A stretch of 33,461 bases of DNA from Flavobacteriales bacterium (GTDB taxonomy: Bacteria > Bacteroidota > Bacteroidia > Flavobacteriales > Flavobacteriaceae): contig WTJC01000035.1 in assembly GCA_011525015.1 (NCBI GenBank), positions 1-33,461 on the forward strand, written 5' to 3'. The notes under the pieces are model-generated. The model saw nothing but the letters and a program-made list of their open reading frames with translations. It had not been told where the DNA came from and ran no database searches. Of this stretch, positions 6,923-14,647 are shown one piece after another (positions within the stretch are counted from its first letter, which is position 1; each line of letters begins with the position of its first letter). The translations under genes and the position numbers were made by a program.

Positions 6923-7462
6923 ATGAAAGAAATTGCCCTTCTACTAGACAAATCAGGCTCTATGCTTAGTCTTCAAAAAACAACCGTAAAAGCAGTAAAC
7001 AATTTTATTTGCGAACAAAAATCAATTCATCCCAAACAACGTTTATCGCTGATACAATTCAACGAAAAACAAAGTTGGACCTATGAACATCAAAAACTCA
7101 ATGAAATTCAATCCTTTGGGATTAAGGATTACCAACCGTCAGGACTTACAGCAATTTACGACACTCTTGGTGCTGTTATTAAAAAGTACGAAAACAAAGG
7201 CTCCGAAGTAACCATTGCCCTACTCACAGATGGTTTTGAAAATGCGAGTCAAAAATTTACAGCAGAGAAAATTCGAAAGAAAATAAAACAGCTCGAAAAA
7301 AAGAAAAAATGGAAATTCATCTATTTAAGCGCCGACGCCTCTACCTTTTTAGATGCAGAAATTCTTGGAATTTCTAAAAAAAATACAGCTCAAATAGAAG
7401 CCTCTGAAAAGGGTATTCCTATCGCATTTTCGCTTATCAGTAAAAAGTTACGTGAGGTGTAG
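6923..7462 (+). CDS. Von Willebrand factor A (VWA) domain protein
   Basis: This is a 179-aa single-domain protein, cytoplasmic as it lacks a signal peptide. The metal-ion-dependent adhesion site is complete: DKSGS at 9-13 (D9, S11, S13), T76 in PSGLTAIYD and D103 in LLTDGFENAS. The remaining sequence, KFIYLSADASTFLDAEILGI, completes the Rossmann-like VWA fold. Such domains bind Mg2+ and a partner protein. No MoxR-type ATPase, which often accompanies VWA proteins, is nearby. The only apparent partner is the divergent WYL-less regulator. The biological role is unknown. Confidence 0.87.
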   Translation: MKEIALLLDKSGSMLSLQKTTVKAVNNFICEQKSIHPKQRLSLIQFNEKQSWTYEHQKLNEIQSFGIKDYQPSGLTAIYDTLGAVIKKYENKGSEVTIALLTDGFENASQKFTAEKIRKKIKQLEKKKKWKFIYLSADASTFLDAEILGISKKNTAQIEASEKGIPIAFSLISKKLREV

Positions 7463-7540
7463 CCATCACATTTATTTAAATTCACAACTTAAATAGTAGT
7501 TATTGATTGCGTATGTTTTATTATTGCAAAAAATTAATTC

Positions 7541-9664
7541 ATGCGCAATCTAACTGCTTTACTTATTCTATTCTTATTGTTGTCTTGTGAAAAGGATTCG
7601 GCCAGTCCAGACACTTCGTTTTTTTCTTTAGAGGTCAGTTCTGGTGAAGGAGGAAGCGTTTCTATTTCTGCTGGTAATTATCCAGAGGGAAGCAACTTAA
7701 GCATTCAGGCCGTTCCCTTGGCAGACTACAATTTTAGCAATTGGAGCGGAAGTTTGAGCAGTACAGCCAATCCCCTTGAAATAACCCTTACACAGAACTT
7801 ACAACTTCAGGCGAATTTTATCAAAAAGCAATTTGAATTGAACGTAAGCGTAACCGGTGAAGGAAGCGTAGATCAAAAACTGCTAAGCAGCGGAAAATCA
7901 TATGAAGTTGGCTCACAGGTTGAGCTCAGCGCTACACCAGCTACAGGATGGGAATTTGAACAATGGACTGGTGGAATTGAGTCGACCGAAAACCCAGTGA
8001 CTATCAATTTAAACGAAGCTAAAGAGGTTACAGCCATCTTCGTTCGCAAGCAATACAACCTCAACCTCACTATTACAGGAGAAGGAACTGTAAATGAGCA
8101 AATCATCAGTCAACCCGCTCAATACGATTTTGAAACTCAAGTGAGACTAACGGCGGTGGCGGCAAACGATTGGGAGTTTGAATCCTGGAGTGGAGATATA
8201 AGTGGCTCAAACAATCCCATAGAGCTTTCTATAGACAAGGAATACCAACTCGGCGCGAACTTTAAATTAAAAGATACCGATTTAGACGGCGTTCCAGATC
8301 GAGACGACAGCTGTCCAAACACTTCGGCAGGAACACAGGTTAATCAAGAGGGATGTCCTGTTCAAAGTGATGTACCATTGGTTGCTGCTCCAACCCCAAT
8401 ACACAATGCATCTGAAGTCATCTCTATTTTTAGTAACCACTACAATAGTGTTAACGTTGACACCTTTAGAACAGATTGGTCACAATCAGAATTTGAGTTT
8501 GTCAATATCTCAAATAACCAAATGCTGCGCTATTTCAATTTAAATTATGCAGGAATAGAAACCGTCAATCAACAAATCAATGCCAACGCCAAAACACATA
8601 TACATTTTGATTATTGGACTGCTGATGCAAGCACTATTCGATTCAAAGTAGTAGACTTTGGTGCAAATGGAGTCTATAATGGCGTCGGTAGTGTCGATGA
8701 TACTGAACACGAAATCGTAATAGAAAACACCACGACCAATACTTGGCAGAGCATTGACCTATCCTTAGATGATTTCAGTGGTTTGGCCTCGAGAAAAAAT
8801 CTCGCTCAATACATTATCGCGGCACAACCCTCAGGTACTAGCACTGTTTACTTAGACAATATCTACTTCTACGGAGACAACGGCAATGGCGATGGCGGAG
8901 GTGACGGTGGCGGCAACAACAATTTAGAACTCATTTGGAGTGATGAATTCGATTATGAGGGTAGACCCGATAGCAGCAAATGGCATCACCAAACCTTCGC
9001 TCCAAATGGAGGTAGTTGGTTCAATGGAGAACTCCAACATTACGTAGACAAAGAAAATACCACCTATGTCACTAATGGAACACTTAAAATCGTGGCTAGA
9101 AAAGAAACCTATACCACACAAAACAGCACCAAAGAATACACCTCGGCACGTCTCAATTCAAAATTTGACTTCAAGTATGGCCGCATCGATGTGCGCGCAA
9201 AATTACCCTCTGGAGCAGGAACATGGCCCGCAATCTGGACTCTTGGATCCAACATTAACGAAGCCGGAAATTACTTTGGTGACTCTAAAGGTAGTGTAGG
9301 ATGGCCTGCCTGTGGAGAGATCGATATCATGGAACAAAATGGATGGGATAAAACCCGCTCCTACGGATATTTTCACTGGGCCAATACCCAAACAGGAGAG
9401 TATCAAAATACTGGAACAACGACATATATAGCAGACAGCTCTTCGGCATTTCATTTGTACTCTTTAATTTGGGATGAAACCAAAATGCAGATATTATTAG
9501 ACAACGTTGTTTTTATGGAATTGCCCAATGAGGCAAGTAATCCGTTCGACAATCCACATTACCTCTTGCTAAACATAGCTATTGGTGGTAACTTAGGAGG
9601 TGAAGTTCCTGCGAATTTCCCTAACCAAGTAATGGAAGTCGATTATGTCAGAATTTATCAATAA
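7541..9664 (+). CDS. Multidomain GH16 endo-beta-glucanase (laminarinase-like) lipoprotein
   Basis: This is a 707-aa exported lipoprotein (LLLSC, lipidated C16). Three tandem beta modules of about 70-75 aa follow (near 28-95, 98-172 and 173-243), each with a W-(S/T)-G core such as FSNWSGSL, FEQWTGGI and FESWSGDI. Next come a calcium-binding thrombospondin type-3-like segment (DTDLDGVPDRDDSCPN, near 246), a putative carbohydrate-binding domain (about 280-447) and a Gly/Asn/Asp linker. The catalytic GH16 domain (about 462-707) has the hallmark E593-I-D595-I-M-E598, with E593 as nucleophile and E598 as acid/base. GH16 enzymes cut beta-1,3- and mixed-linkage glucans of algae. No T9SS C-terminal domain is present, so surface display would be by lipidation. 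The next gene overlaps its end by 20 nt. Confidence 0.92.
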   Translation: MRNLTALLILFLLLSCEKDSASPDTSFFSLEVSSGEGGSVSISAGNYPEGSNLSIQAVPLADYNFSNWSGSLSSTANPLEITLTQNLQLQANFIKKQFELNVSVTGEGSVDQKLLSSGKSYEVGSQVELSATPATGWEFEQWTGGIESTENPVTINLNEAKEVTAIFVRKQYNLNLTITGEGTVNEQIISQPAQYDFETQVRLTAVAANDWEFESWSGDISGSNNPIELSIDKEYQLGANFKLKDTDLDGVPDRDDSCPNTSAGTQVNQEGCPVQSDVPLVAAPTPIHNASEVISIFSNHYNSVNVDTFRTDWSQSEFEFVNISNNQMLRYFNLNYAGIETVNQQINANAKTHIHFDYWTADASTIRFKVVDFGANGVYNGVGSVDDTEHEIVIENTTTNTWQSIDLSLDDFSGLASRKNLAQYIIAAQPSGTSTVYLDNIYFYGDNGNGDGGGDGGGNNNLELIWSDEFDYEGRPDSSKWHHQTFAPNGGSWFNGELQHYVDKENTTYVTNGTLKIVARKETYTTQNSTKEYTSARLNSKFDFKYGRIDVRAKLPSGAGTWPAIWTLGSNINEAGNYFGDSKGSVGWPACGEIDIMEQNGWDKTRSYGYFHWANTQTGEYQNTGTTTYIADSSSAFHLYSLIWDETKMQILLDNVVFMELPNEASNPFDNPHYLLLNIAIGGNLGGEVPANFPNQVMEVDYVRIYQ

Positions 9665-10490
9665 GCATTTCAAAAGATTTGGCTTTGGGTTAATCCTCAG
9701 CCTGGTTTTCTCCTGTTCTACCGCCAACAAAGAAAAAGTGGCTGCATTTGATTTTGAAAAAGACCTTCTGCTGGCGCATTACGATTGTAAAACCGATGTT
9801 GACGATATACATTCCATGGCGGCTTTTAGAAGCCTACTCACATTACCGAGCTTAAAAAATTTGAACTTCCAAGTAGTCACAGGGGCTTATGGGGTTCAAG
9901 AAGGTTTATATGTGCCTCCAGAATCCTTATTAGAAAAAGCATTTGAGCGCTGGTCAGATGCACATACCGACTTTGACAAGGCCTTGCAAGAAACCTACGA
10001 CAAGGCCATGCTTACACTTGAAAAAAAAGGAAGTATTTGGATTGCTGAAGCCGGTCAATCCGACTTCTCTGCTGCCTTAATTGAGCTTATACGAACAAGG
10101 CATCCAGAAATAGATACCAAAAGCTCAGTTCATCTCGTGCAACATTCAAATTGGAATGAAGAGGTCACCTCAGAAAAGGCTCGTAATTATGTTCATCAGC
10201 ATGCGACCTATCACAAAATACCAGACGGCAATGCGCTAGATAATGGCAGTCCGGGCTTTAGATCCGATGAAAAAATCGAGTTGAATTTATACTTGAATGA
10301 AGAATTAATAGACATTTGGGATGAGGCCATTAATTTGGGCAACACATACAATGGTGTCGATGGCAGGTATTACAACGAATCGATTGCGAAAGGAGGACTT
10401 GACTTTTCAGACACCTCCGAAATATGCTACATTCTGAATCTGGATGAAATAGAAGACAGTATTTCTTTTTTTGAAATGATTAAAAACTAG
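9645..10490 (+). CDS. Nucleoside-hydrolase-like lipoprotein
   Basis: This 281-aa protein has a positively charged N-terminus and a lipobox ending LVFSC (C near 24). The motif HYDCKTDVDDIHSMAAF (about 45-61) resembles the Asp-rich calcium site (DxDxxxDD) of inosine-uridine nucleoside hydrolases, with D47, D51, D53 and D54 as likely ligands. The later segments WIAEAGQSDFSAALI and VHLVQHSNWNEE resemble the rest of a nucleoside-hydrolase-like fold. The true substrate could be an N- or O-glycosidic bond in a polysaccharide-derived product rather than a nucleoside. It overlaps the GH16 gene by 20 nt and is probably translationally coupled to it, which supports a role in glycan use. The family call is moderate. 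Confidence 0.62.
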   Translation: MSEFINKHFKRFGFGLILSLVFSCSTANKEKVAAFDFEKDLLLAHYDCKTDVDDIHSMAAFRSLLTLPSLKNLNFQVVTGAYGVQEGLYVPPESLLEKAFERWSDAHTDFDKALQETYDKAMLTLEKKGSIWIAEAGQSDFSAALIELIRTRHPEIDTKSSVHLVQHSNWNEEVTSEKARNYVHQHATYHKIPDGNALDNGSPGFRSDEKIELNLYLNEELIDIWDEAINLGNTYNGVDGRYYNESIAKGGLDFSDTSEICYILNLDEIEDSISFFEMIKN

Positions 10491-11473
10491 CTGCGCTCCA
10501 GCTTTCGCTCGAGATGAACGGCATTTTCTTGCTTTTCTAAGGATTGTATTGAAGTAAGCAAAGCCGCATTAGCCCAGTCGTAAAAAGGAGCTTCAAACTT
10601 TAATTCTTTCACTTCACAGTGAAAACTCTGTTTGTCGATAACTCTCAGCACAGCAGTGTACTCGTAGTTGTAATTTGCCTTCGCGTCTTTATCTGCCAAG
10701 ACCTCGACTACGGCTGTTTTTATTTCAGCTTCCTCGACTTCTAAGAAATGAAACAACTGACTTTTAAAATTTAAAAGCTTAGGAGTATAGGGCTCTTTGA
10801 GTGAGTAATCCGCAGCATAAATAGCAATTAAACCTCTTAAGAGTTCTAACTTCTCAGCTTTAGACAATACCTCCAAGCGATGCTTTAGGTTTTGAGTTAT
10901 TTCTAAAAAAGATTGATTCCCTACAAAATGATGGGCTTTGAAAATATTATTTTTGAGCTCGTAGGAGTTTAAGTTTTCAAAAAACTGAAAAGGCTTTTGA
11001 TCTAAAACATCCGGATAGGCTAATACTAATAAGCATCCAATACCAAAATTGAGTTCACCTTTTTGATCTGTTTTTTTCTGAGAAACAGCATTTCTTAAAA
11101 TTCGTTCGACATCAGAATAGCTGTAGTCGGCAGCTTTTGCTATTCGCAATAAACGACTTACGGTTTTATTGTCTAAACTCTTTTTGTAGGCAATTTTAGC
11201 CAGATGAATTAGAAAAGTCTCTTTCTCGTGCTCTGAAAAATATGAAACACTTCTTTGAAAATGATGAGAGAGAAAAAATTCAAAATCTTCTTGTCTACTG
11301 ATCTGCGCATAAAGGTTCAGGTATTTGACCTTGACCCAATGTCCGATTAGACCGTCCTCTTTTATAAAATCCAGAGCGGCTGTATCGGTTTTTTTAAAAT
11401 CGATGAGATATAAAGCGCTGAGCAGTAATACTTCTCTCGGTAAATATGTTTTTTGCTTGTAAGTCGTAGTCAT
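10487..11473 (-). CDS. Hypothetical helical cytoplasmic protein
   Basis: This 328-aa protein has no signal peptide and no membrane helix. It is almost entirely alpha-helical and charged. A stretch near 85-125 (LAKIAYKKSLDNKTVSRLLRIAKAADYSYSDVERIL) is slightly like TerB-type helical bundles, but the resemblance is too weak for a call. It is divergent from the YhhN gene, with an inverted repeat in the shared region. It converges with the nucleoside-hydrolase-like gene: the four bases CTAG at 10487-10490 supply the stop codon of both genes. Function unknown. Confidence 0.65.
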   Translation of the reverse strand: MTTTYKQKTYLPREVLLLSALYLIDFKKTDTAALDFIKEDGLIGHWVKVKYLNLYAQISRQEDFEFFLSHHFQRSVSYFSEHEKETFLIHLAKIAYKKSLDNKTVSRLLRIAKAADYSYSDVERILRNAVSQKKTDQKGELNFGIGCLLVLAYPDVLDQKPFQFFENLNSYELKNNIFKAHHFVGNQSFLEITQNLKHRLEVLSKAEKLELLRGLIAIYAADYSLKEPYTPKLLNFKSQLFHFLEVEEAEIKTAVVEVLADKDAKANYNYEYTAVLRVIDKQSFHCEVKELKFEAPFYDWANAALLTSIQSLEKQENAVHLERKLERS

Positions 11474-11507
11474 TTCCCAAATCTTTAAAGACTAAACGCC
11501 AAATCCG

Positions 11508-11531
11508 TTGAAATAGTACTATATATTTCAA
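11508..11531. promoter_or_regulatory. Inverted repeat in a divergent promoter region
   Basis: TTGAAATA and TATTTCAA are perfect 8-bp arms around an 8-nt centre. They lie between the hypothetical gene (start 11473) and the YhhN gene (start 11561). A -7-like TATTTTTA follows at 11532-11539. It is a candidate operator for either gene; the regulator is unknown. Confidence 0.35.
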
Positions 11532-11560
11532 TATTTTTACCCCTAAACAGGCTAACCACA

Positions 11561-12232
11561 ATGAGCTCACCGATCAGTCACACTAAGACGAAAATCTTTC
11601 TTTTCTGTATTGGACTTTTGGCTGTATCTGCTATGGCATTAGAAAGTCAGTACTCATTGGGCTATGCCCTCGGCAAAGGCCTTACAACAACTATGGTTAT
11701 TTTTCTGGCCTTGACAAATCGCGCTTTACCACTACACAAACTCATTATCACAGGGTTAATTTTTTGTCTTGCTGGTGATCTTCTACTTTTAAATCAAGAT
11801 TACTTTGTCTTTGGTTTGATTTCGTTTTTTACCGCGCACGCTATTTTTTTATATGGATTGTTACGCAGCTATCCCAGTAAAAACAAAAGGTGGATTTATC
11901 TTGTTTTTTGGAGCATAGGAGGAGGAATTTTCTACCTCCTTTACCCAAATTTAAAAGGGTTGACCTATCCTGTATTGGCCTATGTTTTGATCATTTCGAG
12001 CATGAGTGCTCAAGCTGCAAGAGCCTACATACTCAACAGAAATAATAAGACTGCACTCCTTTTCGCAGGCGCCTTATTTTTTATGCTTTCGGATACCGTT
12101 TTGGCCTATTCTAAATTCGTTTTTAACTTCAGTTTCTCATCACTTTTAATACTTTCAACCTATTGGACTGCCATTAGTCTTATTGCACTTTCGAATTCCT
12201 ATTTAAACCAAGCCTATGAAAACCAATCTTAA
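11561..12232 (+). CDS. YhhN-family membrane protein (lysoplasmalogenase-like)
   Basis: This 223-aa polytopic protein has about eight hydrophobic helices. The YhhN/TMEM86 signature positions are visible: GKGLTTTMVIFLAL near 39, GLIFCLAGDLLLL near 65-77 with the conserved G-D pair, FFTAHAIFLYGLL near 89-101, and FAGALFFMLSDTVLAYSKF near 169-186 with the second S-D pair. Characterised relatives hydrolyse the vinyl-ether bond of lysoplasmalogens. Aerobic flavobacteria are not expected to make plasmalogens, so the natural substrate here is open. The last 17 nt overlap the next gene. Confidence 0.82.
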   Translation: MSSPISHTKTKIFLFCIGLLAVSAMALESQYSLGYALGKGLTTTMVIFLALTNRALPLHKLIITGLIFCLAGDLLLLNQDYFVFGLISFFTAHAIFLYGLLRSYPSKNKRWIYLVFWSIGGGIFYLLYPNLKGLTYPVLAYVLIISSMSAQAARAYILNRNNKTALLFAGALFFMLSDTVLAYSKFVFNFSFSSLLILSTYWTAISLIALSNSYLNQAYENQS

Positions 12233-12830
12233 TCTTTTTTTCAGCTTAGTCTGTGCAGTTTTTTTATCCTCTTGTATTAATGACGACAGTTATAAATTAC
12301 AAGCAGAGAACGAACTTAAAACGGCTATGAATCAATGGAACAAAACAGCCGTATCCTCATACCAATTTATTGAACGCAGTTCTGGTTTTATAGGGGTATT
12401 TGAAGTGAAACACCTGGTAGACTCTCAAGGAGCGATCGTTGACGATTACGGTTGTATTACAAGTGATTTGAACTGTGAGTATTACGGTTCAGACTATGAG
12501 CCTGAGCCAAAAACAATTGCCGATGTCTACGCCTTACTTTCTAGGGCAATAAACGAGGCCGATTATTTTCAAATTCAATACGATTTCACCTATGGTTATC
12601 CCAAATTTTTAAGCGTTGACTGGGATGAAGATGCTGTTGATGATGAAATGGGTTACGATTGGTTATTTTCATTTGAAGGGATGAATTGCATATCAGAAAA
12701 CGACCAAGCTTTAATCGCCTGTCCTGAAATATACGATCCTGTTTGTGGATGCGATTTAGTGACCTATGGAAATACTTGTGAAGCAAGAGCAAGTGGGGTA
12801 AGATATTTCGAAAAAGGCGCCTGCCCATAA
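12216..12830 (+). CDS. DUF6174-like lipoprotein with C-terminal Kazal-type inhibitor domain
   Basis: This 204-aa lipoprotein has the lipobox FLSSC (C20). Residues about 35-155 look like DUF6174: WNKTAVSSYQF at the start, then IADVYALLSRAI, YDFTYGYPKFLSVDWDEDAVDDEMGYDW. The last 36 residues are a Kazal-like domain: CPEIYDPVCGCDLVTYGNTC and GVRYFEKGAC contain six cysteines in Kazal order. Such domains inhibit serine proteases in eukaryotes; in bacterial surface lipoproteins the role is unproven. It overlaps the YhhN gene by 17 nt, so the two should be co-expressed. Confidence 0.8.
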   Translation: MKTNLNLFFSLVCAVFLSSCINDDSYKLQAENELKTAMNQWNKTAVSSYQFIERSSGFIGVFEVKHLVDSQGAIVDDYGCITSDLNCEYYGSDYEPEPKTIADVYALLSRAINEADYFQIQYDFTYGYPKFLSVDWDEDAVDDEMGYDWLFSFEGMNCISENDQALIACPEIYDPVCGCDLVTYGNTCEARASGVRYFEKGACP

Positions 12831-12833
12831 AAA

Positions 12834-12864
12834 AACGGGTGATTGAAAATTCAATACACCCGTT
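12834..12864 (-). terminator. Strong hairpin with T tail on the minus strand
   Basis: AACGGGTG (12834-12841) pairs with CACCCGTT (12857-12864), and the loop holds an inner ATTGAA/TTCAAT stem. Seven A residues precede it on the plus strand, so on the minus strand it is followed by a T run. It therefore suits termination of the minus-strand amidohydrolase transcript, 160 nt past that gene's stop. It also abuts the stop of the plus-strand Kazal gene and may work weakly for that too. Confidence 0.65.
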
Positions 12865-12890
12865 ATCCGAAAACACAAATGATAAATCAC

Positions 12891-12910
12891 CTAGGACCTT
12901 TCGATCCTAG
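12891..12910. repeat. Small inverted repeat of unknown role
   Basis: CTAGGA-8-TCCTAG is a perfect 6-bp inverted repeat. It lies between the terminator above and the amidohydrolase stop, in the 195-bp gap 12831-13025, which otherwise shows only AT-rich sequence. There is no T tail. It may be an mRNA 3' end structure. Confidence 0.3.
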
Positions 12911-13025
12911 CTGCCAATTAAGAATAATGCAATATAGAAAAGATATTTTAAATAATTATAAAATAAATCGTGTATTTATTTAAAATTTTTCAAAGTTAAA
13001 CAAAACAGCGCTGAAAGGCTTTTGT

Positions 13026-14636
13026 TTAATCCTGATAACCAGGACCTTTCACAAATCGACCAGGAAATTTATTGGTGTGTTCCCCTTCGTTTAAAACCAT
13101 AATTCCATTGACCAAAACGTATTCAACTCCAGTTGCGAATTGCAAAGGGTCATCGAATGTGGCGTGATCTTGTAACTGTTCAGGATCAAAAACAACAAGA
13201 TCTGCGAAATAGCCCTCGTACAAGAATCCACGATCTTTAAGTTTGAGATTAGTGGCAGGAAATCCGCTTAGTTTGTAAACGGCTTCCTCAAGTGAGAGTA
13301 ATCCCAAATCACGAGAATACTTTCCCAAGACCCGTATAAAACTTCCAAAGGCTCTTGGATGCGTGCGAAAATCATCATCAAACGTGGTGTAAGACCCTGC
13401 ATCAGAACAAAAGCTCATCCATGGTATTTGAATTTTGCGCTGAATATTTTCCTCACTCATACTGAAGTAGATGCATTGAATTCTACTGTCGTCTTCAAGC
13501 ATTAAATCGATAATGGTTTCTGCTTCTGATTGTCCTCGCATAAGTGCGCTTTGGGCGATGGTTTTACCCCTGTATATGTCTGCTAAAGAATCTTTGTTAA
13601 ATCCTACCATCAAAATACCGTCTGCAGGTTGCATGGCCAGTTCCGCCTCAATATCTTTAATCAAGCGCTTTCTGGGTTCGGCTTCGCGCATTCTGTTCAT
13701 CCACGCCCTATGGCCACCTGCCTGTACCCATGTTGGAATGACCCCAGTCAGTCCTGTACTACTTGCATTATAGGTATACATATCTGCAGTGATCTGCAAG
13801 CCTTTGGCTCTAGCCTGTTCCACTCGTTCAATAACGGTGTCTAAAAGATGCCAATTGGCCGGACGGGATGTTTTCAAGTGATATATTTCAGCAGGGATAT
13901 CAGCTTTTTCAGCTATTTCAATTAATTCTTCTAAAGCCTGCATCACATTTCTACCTTCATCGCGCATATGGGAGATATACATCCCTCCATGTTTAGAGGC
14001 TGCAGCGGAGATTCGAATTAATTCGTCGGTATCGGCAAAATCACCTGGAGCATAAATCAGCGAAGATCCTATACCCATAGCTCCCTCTTTCATGGCTTCT
14101 TCGACAATTTGATCCATTTCAAGAAACTCCTCTTCTGTTGCTTTTCTATTGTCGTAACCAACGGTTTGAACTCGAACAGTGGCTGCTCCTAAAAAAGAAG
14201 CCACATTGGTAGAAACACCTTGGTTTTCTAACTTTTGCATCGCCTGACCGAAAGAAACATAATCTCCTTCATCTTTAGATCCGGAAGGGCCTGCAGACCT
14301 CCCTTCACCAAAGACTTCAAGAGTTACCCCCTGTTTGATGTCAGATAATGAACGTCCGTCTTTGTCGAGCGAGCTATAGGCCCAACTCAACATATTGATG
14401 AATCCTGGTGCTATTGCTTTTCCGGTCGCATCAATTAGCGTTTCTGCCTCAGCCTCAATGGATGGTCCTACATATGCAATACGATCATTTGAAATAAGTA
14501 CATCTCCTACAAATGATGCTGTCCCAGAACCGTTGTATATGGTTCCTCCCTTGATATGCAGGTCGTATTTGTTTTGAGCAAATACAGCACTCGTACACAA
14601 GAGCATCATCCCTAAAATTTTTAACTGTAGTTTCAT
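13026..14636 (-). CDS. D-aminoacylase-like exported amidohydrolase with altered metal site
   Basis: This 536-aa protein has a signal peptide ending VFAQ (cleavage near 21). It has the composite amidohydrolase layout of N-acyl-D-amino-acid deacylases: N-terminal beta-sandwich strands (YDLHIKGGTIYNG), a TIM barrel, and a returning C-terminal sandwich (GYFADLVVFDPEQL). Later metal and active-site residues are kept: H223 (YISHMRDEG), H253 (IYHLKTS) and D412 (FCSDAG). The usual PGFIDxHxH is replaced by PGFINMLSW (77-85), so both early histidines are lost, and the usual GNCG is GEG. A single-metal or altered chemistry is likely. It follows the Gfo/Idh gene by 11 nt and should share its transcript. 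The substrate is unknown. Confidence 0.82.
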   Translation of the reverse strand: MKLQLKILGMMLLCTSAVFAQNKYDLHIKGGTIYNGSGTASFVGDVLISNDRIAYVGPSIEAEAETLIDATGKAIAPGFINMLSWAYSSLDKDGRSLSDIKQGVTLEVFGEGRSAGPSGSKDEGDYVSFGQAMQKLENQGVSTNVASFLGAATVRVQTVGYDNRKATEEEFLEMDQIVEEAMKEGAMGIGSSLIYAPGDFADTDELIRISAAASKHGGMYISHMRDEGRNVMQALEELIEIAEKADIPAEIYHLKTSRPANWHLLDTVIERVEQARAKGLQITADMYTYNASSTGLTGVIPTWVQAGGHRAWMNRMREAEPRKRLIKDIEAELAMQPADGILMVGFNKDSLADIYRGKTIAQSALMRGQSEAETIIDLMLEDDSRIQCIYFSMSEENIQRKIQIPWMSFCSDAGSYTTFDDDFRTHPRAFGSFIRVLGKYSRDLGLLSLEEAVYKLSGFPATNLKLKDRGFLYEGYFADLVVFDPEQLQDHATFDDPLQFATGVEYVLVNGIMVLNEGEHTNKFPGRFVKGPGYQD

Positions 14637-14647
14637 CTTTTTAAATT

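Noticed and set aside
6271-7462. Anti-phage defence system, suggested by a WYL-type regulator and a VWA protein
   Set aside because: No nuclease, ATPase, methylase or other effector is adjacent; the neighbours are an ordinary nitroreductase and a GH16 gene.
8880-8925. Short GGC/GGT/GAT-rich tandem-like stretch as a DNA repeat
   Set aside because: It encodes the Gly/Asp/Asn linker before the GH16 domain and is explained by protein composition.
12586-12876. Minus-strand frame across the Kazal lipoprotein gene
   Set aside because: It overlaps the DUF6174/Kazal gene and the terminator hairpin; its composition (many H, R, L) is typical of an antisense frame.
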